Origin: Nitrosomonas marina
GTDB taxonomy: Bacteria > Pseudomonadota > Gammaproteobacteria > Burkholderiales > Nitrosomonadaceae
DNA: 64,000 nt
Direction: 5' to 3'
NCBI RefSeq assembly: GCF_900111605.1
Contig: NZ_FOIA01000009.1
Coordinates: 1 to 64,000, forward strand
Part shown: piece by piece, positions 8,795-17,823 of the stretch
How positions within the stretch are numbered: the stretch's first letter is position 1
How the letters are laid out: each line of letters opens with the position of its first letter
Notes under the pieces: generated by a model
Told to the model about the DNA's origin: nothing
What the model saw: only the letters and a program-made list of their open reading frames with translations
The model's database searches: none
Program-made: the position numbers and the translations under genes

Positions 8795-10114
8795 CTAAAA
8801 ACGGAACGAAAGCTGCGCTGCAAAAAGATTCCAGTTCTTGGATGTCATCGACGCATCCGGGTTATCAAGCGGCGCAAGCCATGCGGTTCCATTAATGCGA
8901 TGATACTCCAGTCGCGCCATGATCCGTGGTGTGATATTCCAGCGCAGCCCTACGGTCAGATCCTTGGCAAAGCGTGAATGTGCAGGCTTGCCTCTCAAAG
9001 CGGCAAATTCACTGCCATCACGGTCGCTGCGGTCTGTATACAGTACATCATAACGAATCAAAGCTTCCCACTTGTGATTGAAGCGGTATTCCCCCTGAAA
9101 ATAAAAACTTTCTCCATAAAAATCCAAAATGTCAAGATCTGTAACATCGAAATCTGTATACCTGAACTTTCGCAACGCATATTCGGAGGTCAGGGTCCAG
9201 CGCTCTGTGTTGTATTGGGCTGATACATAAATCGGAGAAAACTCGATTGATCCCGGATTAATTAAACCTGCTTCTTTCACGCCGGGCTTGTAGTCGGCAT
9301 TAAACCATATGCCACTGACCGCGAGTCGGAAACGTTTGCCAGGGGTTTCAAAAAGACCGCGCCCAATCAGTGAAACATCAGGAGATAAATTTCCTGTCAA
9401 CCTGGGTCCTAACAGAGAGATCTCAGTATCTCGGTCATCGACAATAGGTCGAATAATTCCAAATTGGATAGCAAAGTCCCCCCATTTGGCGTTTGAGGTT
9501 TCACCATAAAACTGGATCGAATCCGAAGAGAGTCCTACATTTCTGGTTCTGTCAAAATAGATTGACTGCGGTAATAAAATACTGGGTCGCGTAAACGGCA
9601 CATCCCGAGTATCGTTATAAAAACCAAATGGGTTTTTCAACCGACCGAAACGTATACCGAACTGATTGGCTTCGTGTGAATACAACCGGTAATCCAGAAA
9701 AGCGAAATCAAGACGTGGGACACCTGTGTTATCTTTACCTGCGCGTCTTGACAGCATTTGCGCGGATAATTGCAACCTTGAGTGCGGACTAAACAGCGCA
9801 TTCAATCCTAATTCCGTGAAACCAAATCCGCCGCCCTCGTCGGTATTGCCAAATACATCATTGTCGGAAGTTGCCATAAATGCCTGACTTGCAAACCCTT
9901 GTATCTGCAGATTATCGAGTAAATCCTTGGCGGTGGGCCACATTGAAGATAATGATGTGATATTTTCAGAACTGGTCCCGTTTGGTTTATTTTGAGCAGA
10001 AACAAACTGGCTATGCACCGAAAGTGCAAGCGCGAACAGGATAATAACTACTTCTAGCGGCGCGAAAGATATGACTATCCGCCGGTTATTTAATCTGGAG
10101 TATATTGATTTCAT
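8795..10114 (-). CDS. Outer-membrane beta-barrel porin-like protein
   Basis: A 439-residue secreted protein with an N-terminal signal segment (about residues 15-40, ending VSAQ), alternating hydrophobic/polar strands and a C-terminal Phe (QLSFRF), the signature for BAM-dependent outer-membrane barrel insertion. The RFGRLKNPFGFYNDTRDVPFTRPS-type block and the repeated strand pattern resemble phosphate- or oligosaccharide-selective porins of the O/P type, but substrate specificity cannot be read from sequence. It overlaps the upstream PstS-like gene by 29 bases and precedes the GGDEF-EAL gene by 15 bases, indicating one operon. Confidence 0.8.
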   Translation of the reverse strand: MKSIYSRLNNRRIVISFAPLEVVIILFALALSVHSQFVSAQNKPNGTSSENITSLSSMWPTAKDLLDNLQIQGFASQAFMATSDNDVFGNTDEGGGFGFTELGLNALFSPHSRLQLSAQMLSRRAGKDNTGVPRLDFAFLDYRLYSHEANQFGIRFGRLKNPFGFYNDTRDVPFTRPSILLPQSIYFDRTRNVGLSSDSIQFYGETSNAKWGDFAIQFGIIRPIVDDRDTEISLLGPRLTGNLSPDVSLIGRGLFETPGKRFRLAVSGIWFNADYKPGVKEAGLINPGSIEFSPIYVSAQYNTERWTLTSEYALRKFRYTDFDVTDLDILDFYGESFYFQGEYRFNHKWEALIRYDVLYTDRSDRDGSEFAALRGKPAHSRFAKDLTVGLRWNITPRIMARLEYHRINGTAWLAPLDNPDASMTSKNWNLFAAQLSFRF

Positions 10115-10526
10115 CGTCGATATAAGCAGTTTCTAAGTATCCGATAGCACCCGGTGTATTCATGATCCTGAGTCGCATTTCCTCGTTTGAAGATACAGTG
10201 GTTGGTGCCTGACCTGTACCAGAGAAAACCAGCCGGTCCCATGACTGACGTAATTGGTAGGGAAACAGACCTAATTGTTCTTTCGCAAAACTATGGTGGA
10301 GGGGATTATCGTCCGGAAGGACGAACACCTTGATGATCAAATCATTTGACCAGGCCCGAGGACGCATGCTGAAAATAGCGCGCAGATAATTTTTGGAAAT
10401 ACTGTCTTCGTTTACAGAGGGATGCGTTACTATTTGATAGTGGCTTTCTGCCTTTATGTCTGTAATGACAAAAAGAAGCATTGTCAATAGAATATAAAGG
10501 TGTTTTGTATTGGGTGTACGCATCAT
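10086..10526 (-). CDS. PstS-like small periplasmic substrate-binding protein
   Basis: A 146-residue secreted protein (signal segment about 9-26) resembling half of a phosphate-type periplasmic binding protein. Visible family blocks are ISKNYLRAIFSMRPRAW, VFVLPDDNPLHHSF and TPGAIGYLE, the last being the PstS-like stretch near the ligand pocket. At this length it is a single-lobe or truncated version, so it is more likely a signalling partner than a full transporter component. No permease or ATPase gene lies nearby. It heads an operon with the porin and the GGDEF-EAL protein. Two consecutive ATGs (10526 and 10523) could serve as start. Confidence 0.75.
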   Translation of the reverse strand: MMRTPNTKHLYILLTMLLFVITDIKAESHYQIVTHPSVNEDSISKNYLRAIFSMRPRAWSNDLIIKVFVLPDDNPLHHSFAKEQLGLFPYQLRQSWDRLVFSGTGQAPTTVSSNEEMRLRIMNTPGAIGYLETAYIDDEINILQIK

Positions 10527-10607
10527 GCTGTAAGATTCAGTTTACAATCTGATACTGTAGAAGGTAGTCACTGTAAATAGCGAACAAAATATGAAATTTC
10601 TAAATAG

Positions 10608-11402
10608 TTAGTTTTTTTTCGGCCAGCAGTATTTGCCGCGGTCTGTCAAGACTTCCCATGCACCAAAATTGCGTTCAGATACCCTGTGAAGTACATCATT
10701 TACTACTCCAAGATACGGACGGCGTAAACCATGGTAATCTATGATAGGGCCAATAGGATCAAAATTCATTCCTGAAAAACCCACTAGCCGATTTAAAGCC
10801 GGATCCATGGCGGACAGCCAGTATTTAATATCATGCGCTACTGTCATGCGGACAACCGCTGCCATTAATACCATGTAAAAACTGAGACAACGACGGTCAC
10901 TTTTGCGTCGTTCTTCCTTGCGCCGCTCCTTCACAGGCACGTTATTTGTAGCTGATTGAATTGTAATTGCAGAATTCGAGGGCTGATTATCTCCAGACGG
11001 TTTTCTACGATCTCGTCTTCTACGATCGAAATCTGGTGAAATGAGAAAACGAGAAATTTCAGCAGTATATTTTTTTGTTGCAGCATCGGCGTTATATAAA
11101 ACGGGATCTATTTGGGTATTCAGTTCAAGAGGGAATGAGCTTTCAGTATTTGATCGATCGGGTAATATCAGGCGGACAGTTCCGACGAACTTTCCAGTTG
11201 GAATAAATTGTACCAGCATGTGTACTGAACGTTCATCATATTCATCTTTTTCCAGCCCGTCCGGATAATTTGAAGCTGGTAAATACTCATAATGCAGACA
11301 GAACACCTGGTAACGAAGTTGAAATACAATGCGACGGAGCTCTTCAGTATCTGCTTCAATCAAATTGAACGCTCTTTTGAAAGTATCATATGTCTCACTC
11401 AT
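10608..11402 (-). CDS. PEP-CTERM/exosortase-associated N-acyltransferase
   Basis: This 264-residue protein matches the GNAT-like acyltransferases found with PEP-CTERM/exosortase loci (FeeM-like N-acyl amino acid synthase fold). Typical blocks are RRIVFQLRYQVFCLHYEYLP at the N-terminus, FVGTVRLILPD and YTAEISRFLISPDF in the middle, and YYWLSAMDPALNR-like and DYHGLRRPYLG stretches towards the end. An internal linker (about residues 135-185) is unusually Arg-rich and flanked by RRRRDRR and KERRKEERRKSDRR. ATG 11402 is preferred over GTG 11405 because an AGG lies six bases before it. It is the last gene of the minus-strand ligase-decarboxylase-amidotransferase-acyltransferase series. Confidence 0.8.
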   Translation of the reverse strand: MSETYDTFKRAFNLIEADTEELRRIVFQLRYQVFCLHYEYLPASNYPDGLEKDEYDERSVHMLVQFIPTGKFVGTVRLILPDRSNTESSFPLELNTQIDPVLYNADAATKKYTAEISRFLISPDFDRRRRDRRKPSGDNQPSNSAITIQSATNNVPVKERRKEERRKSDRRCLSFYMVLMAAVVRMTVAHDIKYWLSAMDPALNRLVGFSGMNFDPIGPIIDYHGLRRPYLGVVNDVLHRVSERNFGAWEVLTDRGKYCWPKKN

Positions 11403-11417
11403 CACATACCTATTTAT

Positions 11418-13268
11418 CTATAATTGTGTTTGACGAAGCTTATACCATTGTTCCAGCATCATTAATATCCAGATCATGGAACCATGGTAGCTTGCGTGTT
11501 CCTGTAAATGCTGCCCGAGTAGTGTATCGATAAAATCGCCCCTGATTATATTGCGTGATTTAAGATCGGTCAGGCTGTCTGCGGCCAACGCCTTAAGTCG
11601 AGGATGGTCTTGCAGCCAGACGCCGAATGGCAGACCAAATCCCTGTTTTTGTTTGGCTATAATTTCTTTGGGCAGGAAGTCTTTCAGCGCTTCTTTGAAA
11701 AAATACCGTAATCTGGTTTTTTTTACTTTATAGTCCGGTCTTAGTTGCGTCGAGAAAGCTACCATTTCATCGCTGATTAACGGAAACGCGACATCTATTT
11801 GTGCAAGCTCGCAGGCATGCACCACTTTGGGCAAATCGTTATCGGCGAGCGTAAATTTCCAGTCATAAGCAAGCATTTTGTTAACCAGGCTTTTTGCATT
11901 AATCTGGTGATAGGTCTGTTCATTTAATGTATCGGGCAATGTAGTGTCGATACCAGCCAGGAAATCTGCTGTAAAAACTGATGAAATACCATGGCGCAGC
12001 AGCAGATTATACGTATTCATGCGTGCGGGCATTGGAATCGCCGCCTGTTCAATAAATCGATATGCTTTTCGAAAAGGCAACGGCAGCTGTTTTCCGGAAA
12101 CATTTTCTGCCCAGGGCTCAAGGATTTTTTCGCGTAGAAATGGAGGCAGGTACGAGTATAATGAAAAGAGATATTGCTTTGCATAGCGTTCGTTTCCGCC
12201 AAACAGTTCATCGCCGCCGTCACCGCCCAGTATTCGGGTGATGCCGTCCGCTCTTGCCATGCGAGCACAAAAAAAAGCGGGTACTGCAGATGCATTGCCA
12301 AAAGGTTGGTCAAATACTGCCGCAATGTCAGGAACAGCCGTGACGACATCATCGGGTGTGACATAGTATTCGTGATGCCGGGTCGAGAAATGGCGGGCTG
12401 CAATACGTGCATATTCCATTTCGTCATATCCCTTGGCATCAAAGCCAATGGAGTAGGTTGCCGCAGGTTCTCCGGTAACTTCGCCAAGTATGCCGGCTAT
12501 TGTCGAACTGTCTGTTCCTCCGCTTAAGAATGCGCCGGCTGTTTCATTACCGACAGCATCCTGTATGCTGGATCGTAGCAATGTTTTCAGTTCGGTCTTT
12601 AAATCTTCAAATGAGCGTGTACCAGTTTCTTCGAAGCCGGGTGTCCAGTAGTATTTGGTTTTAGCTTCTTTATTCTTAAATGTCAGGTACTCCCCCGGCA
12701 ATAAACGGTGCTGGTTCTTATAAATAGTTCCCGGACTGGGGATCATATGAAAATAAACGTAATTAAATAGACTTTGGGAATCAATTTGGGGTGCTGCCTG
12801 CGGATGGCGGATAATCGCATCCAGCGATGTTGAGAACACCAGATGTTCACCATTGGCATGGCAAGCCAGTGATTTGGTTCCCATGCGATCAACAGCAAGT
12901 AAGCACCGGTCATTATTTTCATCAATAATGCTGAGAGTAAATTCCCCGGCGATACTGGTTAGTGCTCTTTCGCCCTTGGCCAACCAGTTTTCCAGAAAAA
13001 TCCGTGCTTTATTTCGGTGATCGGAATGCTGGCCTGATTGAATATTGTTAAATCGAATATGTCCTGATATGCCGATGATTATTCCCTGATCCTGGTAGGT
13101 ATGCACGCTGCCAGGATGGCCGGATACAGCCAGTGCCGATTTTTTTCCAATGAGCTTTTGAACGGGACGACTGTCATACCGGATTATGGGTTCATTCATT
13201 TTGTCAAGAAGCACACGGCTTTCAGTATCCGCCATTTCGCAGCCTGTCCAACCGCACATACCACCCAT
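11418..13268 (-). CDS. Asparagine synthase-like amidotransferase of the exosortase/EPS locus
   Basis: A class II glutamine amidotransferase domain (about 1-200) is followed by an asparagine-synthase domain with the ATP pyrophosphatase motif LSGGTDSSTIAG (about 240-252) and a GGDGGDELFGG block. The family transfers glutamine amide nitrogen to a carboxyl group. Its placement beside the acyl-CoA ligase and PLP decarboxylase matches the exosortase-associated amidotransferase family. The start is ambiguous: ATG 13268 has an AAGGAG site six bases upstream, but the nucleophilic Cys must become the N-terminus, which fits ATG 13259 (MCGWTG). Starting at 13268 would leave Cys internal (MGGMCG). Total length is 616 or 613 residues. 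Confidence 0.85.
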   Translation of the reverse strand: MGGMCGWTGCEMADTESRVLLDKMNEPIIRYDSRPVQKLIGKKSALAVSGHPGSVHTYQDQGIIIGISGHIRFNNIQSGQHSDHRNKARIFLENWLAKGERALTSIAGEFTLSIIDENNDRCLLAVDRMGTKSLACHANGEHLVFSTSLDAIIRHPQAAPQIDSQSLFNYVYFHMIPSPGTIYKNQHRLLPGEYLTFKNKEAKTKYYWTPGFEETGTRSFEDLKTELKTLLRSSIQDAVGNETAGAFLSGGTDSSTIAGILGEVTGEPAATYSIGFDAKGYDEMEYARIAARHFSTRHHEYYVTPDDVVTAVPDIAAVFDQPFGNASAVPAFFCARMARADGITRILGGDGGDELFGGNERYAKQYLFSLYSYLPPFLREKILEPWAENVSGKQLPLPFRKAYRFIEQAAIPMPARMNTYNLLLRHGISSVFTADFLAGIDTTLPDTLNEQTYHQINAKSLVNKMLAYDWKFTLADNDLPKVVHACELAQIDVAFPLISDEMVAFSTQLRPDYKVKKTRLRYFFKEALKDFLPKEIIAKQKQGFGLPFGVWLQDHPRLKALAADSLTDLKSRNIIRGDFIDTLLGQHLQEHASYHGSMIWILMMLEQWYKLRQTQL

Positions 13269-13388
13269 GTTGATCTCCTTATTTTTCTTGAAATTCAGCT
13301 TGAAGCAGCGTGACTAATGTTTCTATTATAATGAGTTAGTTGAAAACATCTTGGTAAATCAAAATTTAGCCGCATTGAGTACAATCCG

Positions 13389-14624
13389 TTAAACCAGAAT
13401 TTCCAATGGTTCGGGATGGCCAAGAAATGCCGTGGGGCTGGCAGTGAGTCCATAAGCACCTGACTGCAATACAACCACGAAATCATTTTCCTCAGCTTGT
13501 GCCATTTCCATCTGTTCTGCCAGCAAATCCAGCGGTGTACATAATGGCCCGACAACTGAAACGGTTTCTTTGGGGGTGTTGTGGGCCTTGTTACCAATCA
13601 GAACCGGATAATTTTTTCGAATAACCTGGCCAAAATTGCCTGTAGCGGCAAGATGGTGATGAAGACCGCCATCGGTAATCAAAAATATTTTACCTCTGGA
13701 TTGTTTGCGCTCGATAATGCGGCAAACATAGATGCCTGCTTCAGCAACAATATAGCGACCAAGCTCAATCACAACCCGGGCTTGCGGAAGCTGTTGCTTG
13801 ACTGAGGGTAGCAAATCTTTCAAATTCTGGCCAATCACCTTGATGTCCAAAGCCTTTTCTCCGGGAAAATAAGGGATGCCAAATCCGCCGCCAATATTTA
13901 GCATACGTACAGGTGACGGGGCGTATTCCGCCAGTTTCAGACCTAATTGAAATGTTTTTTCCTGCGTTTCCTGGATGGCTTCCACTTTCAGGTTTTGCGA
14001 GCCGCTGAAAATATGAAAACCGATAAAATTCAGATCAAGTCTGCCAATTTGCGCCAGCAGCCCAGGTGCCAATTCTGCGTCAATGCCAAATTGCTTGGGG
14101 CCGCCGCCCATTTTCATACCCGAGGATTTAAGCTCAAAATCAGGATTAATGCGAATGGCGATATTGGGGCGAATGCCTAACCGATCCGCCAGCCGGGCTA
14201 TCAGCATCAGCTCTCTTTCAGACTCGATATTCAGAACGATACCGGCAGCAATTGCGCTAGACAGTTCATGCTCGGTTTTTCCCGGTCCGGCAAAGCTGAT
14301 ATGCTCGGCTGGCATGGTGGTATCGAGAGCTATGCGCATTTCACCAGCAGAGGCTACATCAATTCCGTCAACAAGCCCGGCCAGGTGCTGCACGACTGCC
14401 GGCATCGGGTTTGCTTTCATAGCATAATGGATATGAATGTCTTCAGGTAATGATCGGCGCAGTAATTGGATACGCTCGGTGATTTTTTTACGGTCGTAAG
14501 CATAGAATGGTGTTCTTCCGACTCGCTGTACTAACCGTGTCAGTGGTATACCGCCAATTTCCAGGCAGCCGTTTTGTACCGGAAAGTGCGCAAGCGCGAA
14601 ATGTTGGGTTTGAATGCCGGTCAT
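13389..14624 (-). CDS. PLP-dependent decarboxylase, exosortase system type 1 associated
   Basis: The 411-residue protein belongs to the fold-type III PLP decarboxylases (ornithine/diaminopimelate group). Lys70 in HYAMKANP is the PLP-binding residue. The GGGFGIPYFPGE block and Cys362 in GPLCTPLD (active-site Cys near the dimer interface) are present. Proteins of this type occur beside an acyl-CoA ligase in exosortase A-type EPS loci; the actual substrate is unknown. It overlaps the upstream ligase gene by 4 bases, so the two are translationally coupled. Confidence 0.88.
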   Translation of the reverse strand: MTGIQTQHFALAHFPVQNGCLEIGGIPLTRLVQRVGRTPFYAYDRKKITERIQLLRRSLPEDIHIHYAMKANPMPAVVQHLAGLVDGIDVASAGEMRIALDTTMPAEHISFAGPGKTEHELSSAIAAGIVLNIESERELMLIARLADRLGIRPNIAIRINPDFELKSSGMKMGGGPKQFGIDAELAPGLLAQIGRLDLNFIGFHIFSGSQNLKVEAIQETQEKTFQLGLKLAEYAPSPVRMLNIGGGFGIPYFPGEKALDIKVIGQNLKDLLPSVKQQLPQARVVIELGRYIVAEAGIYVCRIIERKQSRGKIFLITDGGLHHHLAATGNFGQVIRKNYPVLIGNKAHNTPKETVSVVGPLCTPLDLLAEQMEMAQAEENDFVVVLQSGAYGLTASPTAFLGHPEPLEILV

Positions 14625-16207
14625 GGATTGGTATTTGTGAATTGATGTTCCATTTCCTGGGAAAGTTTTTTTCTGTCAATTTTGCCGTTTGGGCTTCTTG
14701 GTAAACTGTTTTCACGTACTTCAATATGACTGGGCAACATGTACGCGGGTAACCGTTGTTTACAGGTTGCCAGCAGTTCGTCTGCTACCAGTGTTTCTCC
14801 TTCGCGCGGTGTGGCTATAACCAGTATTGCCTGGCCAAGAACAGGATGCGGAACTCCGATAGCTACAGCCTCGCCAACTTTTTCTGTGGCGTATATGATT
14901 TCTTCAATTTCTGTGGGGCTTACCCGATATCCCGAGGTTTTAATCATTTCATCTCTGCGGCCAATGAAGTAAAGAAATCCTTCCTCATCCATGCGTACAG
15001 TGTCTCCTGACCATACAGCAAGTTCAGAAATCGTCAAACCACTCTGACGCGAACTGATCGGTTTGAAACACGCCGCAGTTTTTTCAATGTCGTTCCAGTA
15101 ACCCATAGATACCAGAGCGCCTCGATGTACCAGCTCTCCAGGTTCTCCCGGTACGCAAGGTGAGCCGTCCTCGCGCAGTACCAGTATTTCCGCGTTGGGT
15201 ATGGCTTTGCCAATTGAGTCGGGGCGACGCACAATTTCTTCAGGCGGCAGATAGGTTGACCGAAAAGCTTCCGTCAGACCGTACATTAGAAAAATCCGGG
15301 TGCGTGGCAGTGCCTTGTGGAGCAAATCAAGCGTAGCACGCGGCATAGCGCCTCCTGAATTGGTAATATAACGTAATGATTGGGCATTGTCCCAGTTTAA
15401 TTGAGCCAGTTGGATCCACAACGGCGGGACTGCAGCAAGACCGCTGATGTTTTCTTTTTCGATTGTTCGTATGATATCTCTCGGCAGCAGATAATTCATG
15501 AGTACATTGGTTGCCCCCACGTGAAATGCTGTAGTCAGTTGGCTCAGGCCATAATCAAAACTGAGCGGCAATACTGATAAGATTCTGTCGCCCGATTCAT
15601 TCTTGAGATACTGTGCAACGCTTTTGGCGCCTGTAACGATATTTCTGTGCGAGAGTACTACACCTTTGGGTTTTCCGGTGCTGCCCGATGTATAAAGGAT
15701 GGCGGCCATATCACCGTCTATGGTACGGTTGGTTATAGGTTTGCGTTGAACAGAACATACATCCGACCAGTTAAGAATGCTCAAACCGGCAAGTTCAGGA
15801 ATACCGGCCTTATTGTCAACAACGATGATTGTATGAAGATCGTGACAGGAAGGCAGGACGCCGGTTAACAATTTCAATCTTTCAGCCGAGGTCACTAAAA
15901 TACGAACGTTGCAGTCAGCCAGAATATATCCCACCTGTTCCGGCTTCAGTAACGGGTTTACGGGTACAAATACACCTCCTGCAGCATTGGCAGCAAATAA
16001 AGCGCTGACAGTTTCCGGCCGTTTCTCAAGATAAACCGCCAGTCGTTCATTGCGGTCAAATCCTATATTTAAAAAACCGGATGCTAGCTGTTCAATTTCA
16101 CTTGCAAGAGTGGCATAGTTTTTTGTTCGTCCAAGGTACGATAGCGCATCTTTATCGGGTGTTTGATACGCAGATTGAAAAATCAAGTCATGTACTAAAT
16201 AAACCAC
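14621..16207 (-). CDS. Acyl-CoA ligase (AMP-forming), exosortase system associated
   Basis: A 528-residue ANL-superfamily adenylating enzyme. The phosphate-binding loop YTSGSTGKPKG begins about residue 172, the YGLTEAFRSTYL block is the A5 motif, and SPNGKIDRKKL near the end holds the catalytic Lys. It activates a carboxylic acid as an acyl-AMP for loading on CoA or a carrier protein. Its coupling with the PLP decarboxylase matches the ligase/decarboxylase pair of PEP-CTERM loci. No separate acyl carrier protein gene is seen nearby. The start is GTG 16207 with an AGAGG ribosome site about ten bases upstream. Confidence 0.88.
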   Translation of the reverse strand: MVYLVHDLIFQSAYQTPDKDALSYLGRTKNYATLASEIEQLASGFLNIGFDRNERLAVYLEKRPETVSALFAANAAGGVFVPVNPLLKPEQVGYILADCNVRILVTSAERLKLLTGVLPSCHDLHTIIVVDNKAGIPELAGLSILNWSDVCSVQRKPITNRTIDGDMAAILYTSGSTGKPKGVVLSHRNIVTGAKSVAQYLKNESGDRILSVLPLSFDYGLSQLTTAFHVGATNVLMNYLLPRDIIRTIEKENISGLAAVPPLWIQLAQLNWDNAQSLRYITNSGGAMPRATLDLLHKALPRTRIFLMYGLTEAFRSTYLPPEEIVRRPDSIGKAIPNAEILVLREDGSPCVPGEPGELVHRGALVSMGYWNDIEKTAACFKPISSRQSGLTISELAVWSGDTVRMDEEGFLYFIGRRDEMIKTSGYRVSPTEIEEIIYATEKVGEAVAIGVPHPVLGQAILVIATPREGETLVADELLATCKQRLPAYMLPSHIEVRENSLPRSPNGKIDRKKLSQEMEHQFTNTNP

Positions 16208-16285
16208 GTGTGAAAGGCCTCTTGGTTACCGGTTATTTGCGTCCGTTGTATGACAGCATTAACCATGGTGCAGTAGTGAAGCACG

Positions 16286-17647
16286 CTATGTTTTAATACC
16301 GCATCGGTTCATTAAATCATAAATCGTGGGGCGGCTGACCCCTAGAAGTTTAGCAGCCTGAGCAACGTTGCCGTCCGCTCTGGCCAGTGCTTTAACAAGC
16401 GCTTTGCACTCTTCCTGTTCACGTATGGATTTCAGATTGAGCGGCTCGATGCTTGTATCGGATGTGTGCAGCCCCAAATCTTCTGCCGTGATGATCGAGT
16501 CCTCAGCCATGATCACGGCCCGCTTGATGCAGTTTTCAATTTCGCGGACATTGCCACTCCATTGGTGCTGTTCAATAGCCGCGATGGCTTCCGGATTGAA
16601 ATTCAGGGTGGCTTTCCCTTCCTTCGCACAAAACTTGTTTTTAAAATGGTGAGCAAGCAGCAAGGCGTCGCCTATCCGCTCTCTTACTGGCGGGATTGTA
16701 ATGACGATCTCGCTCAGTCTGAAATAAAGATCTTCACGAAACTTTCCGTCTTCCATCAGTTTATTGAGATCCTGGTGGGTGGCACAGACTATACGTACAT
16801 CTACGGGAATTTCTTCGCGCCCCCCGATACGCTCAATCACTCTTTCCTGCAGAAAACGCAATAGTTTTGCCTGCAACTGAAATGGTAAATCGCCCACTTC
16901 GTCCAGGAAAAAAGTGCCGCCATCAGCAAGCTCGATTTTACCGAGTGTCTGTTTTGATGCGCCGGTAAAAGCGCCTTTTTCATAGCCAAACAATTCGCTT
17001 TCTAAAAGCGCTTCGGGGATGGCCGCGCAATTGATTGCCATGAAACGCTTGGATTTGCGGTTGCTCAGATTATGTAACGCTTTTGCCAGCACTTCCTTGC
17101 CTGTTCCGCTTTCGCCCAGCAGCATTACGGTTGCATCAGAAGGCGCTACCTTTTCAATGCTGCGACATGCTTTTAGTAATTCAGGGTCGCGCGTGATTAG
17201 ACCATCTATTGGTGAACTGCTCTGCGCCTGATTTAATCGACGATTTTCCTGCTGGATTGCATGTAAATAAAACGCGCGCTCCACGACCAGTTTCAGCATA
17301 TCAGGATCAAAAGGTTTCTGATGAAAATCATAAGCGCCCATTTCAACCGCTTTCAAAGCATGGGCGTGATTCTGATTACCGGTCAGTACGATGATTTTTG
17401 TATCTGGGGCCAGCGCCAGGATCTGTTGCAACGTTGCCAGCCCCTCGGTAGCACCATCCGGATCAGGCGGCAAACCCAAATCCATAGTTACAACGGCAGG
17501 TTCGTGCCGCCTGACACTTGAAAGGGCGCTTTCGCGATCAGAAGCCACGCTAGTCTCGTATTTATCAAAATTCCAGCGAAGCTGTTTTTGTAAACCGAGA
17601 TCGTCTTCTATAATCAGCAACCTTTGTTTTTCCCGATTTCCCGACAT
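16286..17647 (-). CDS. prsR: PrsR-type sigma54-dependent response regulator
   Basis: This 453-residue regulator has a receiver domain with phospho-acceptor Asp56 (VTMDLGLP), an AAA+ domain with Walker A GESGTGKE (178-185) and the sigma54-contacting loop GAFTGA (225-230), and a C-terminal Fis-type helix-turn-helix (NVAQAAKLLGVSRPTIYDLM). It matches the PEP-CTERM-associated response regulator PrsR, which works with PrsK and RpoN to control exosortase-related genes. The presumed partner kinase gene lies just upstream (176-base gap). An intact GAFTGA loop shows that sigma54 promoters should exist in this genome; two good candidates are described here (27710 and 48705). Confidence 0.92.
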   Translation of the reverse strand: MSGNREKQRLLIIEDDLGLQKQLRWNFDKYETSVASDRESALSSVRRHEPAVVTMDLGLPPDPDGATEGLATLQQILALAPDTKIIVLTGNQNHAHALKAVEMGAYDFHQKPFDPDMLKLVVERAFYLHAIQQENRRLNQAQSSSPIDGLITRDPELLKACRSIEKVAPSDATVMLLGESGTGKEVLAKALHNLSNRKSKRFMAINCAAIPEALLESELFGYEKGAFTGASKQTLGKIELADGGTFFLDEVGDLPFQLQAKLLRFLQERVIERIGGREEIPVDVRIVCATHQDLNKLMEDGKFREDLYFRLSEIVITIPPVRERIGDALLLAHHFKNKFCAKEGKATLNFNPEAIAAIEQHQWSGNVREIENCIKRAVIMAEDSIITAEDLGLHTSDTSIEPLNLKSIREQEECKALVKALARADGNVAQAAKLLGVSRPTIYDLMNRCGIKT

Positions 17648-17823
17648 AGTATTTAACTGTTTCCTGCTGTTAGCCCGAAATTGAATTGATCAATCAACAA
17701 CGATGCTTTCAAAGCATGTTATTGATGCCCAAAAGTATCCCGAAATTGTGAATCAACATTTTACCGGCGATTTTTTTAACCTTTCTGTTAAACAAGCATG
17801 TGACTTGTCTTTTTATTAACAGT
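17648..17823 (-). other. prsK-prsR spacer with small inverted repeats
   Basis: The spacer is AT-rich and holds a TTGA/TCAA-flanked near-palindrome at 17681-17697 and an ATGCTT-TCA-AAGCAT inverted repeat at 17703-17717. Either could be an operator for prsR; neither has a T-run that would make it a terminator. Confidence 0.25.

Noticed and set aside
17681..17697. FNR-like TTGA...TCAA palindrome before prsR
   Set aside because: It does not match TTGAT-N4-ATCAA spacing, and the region is AT-rich enough for such matches by chance.
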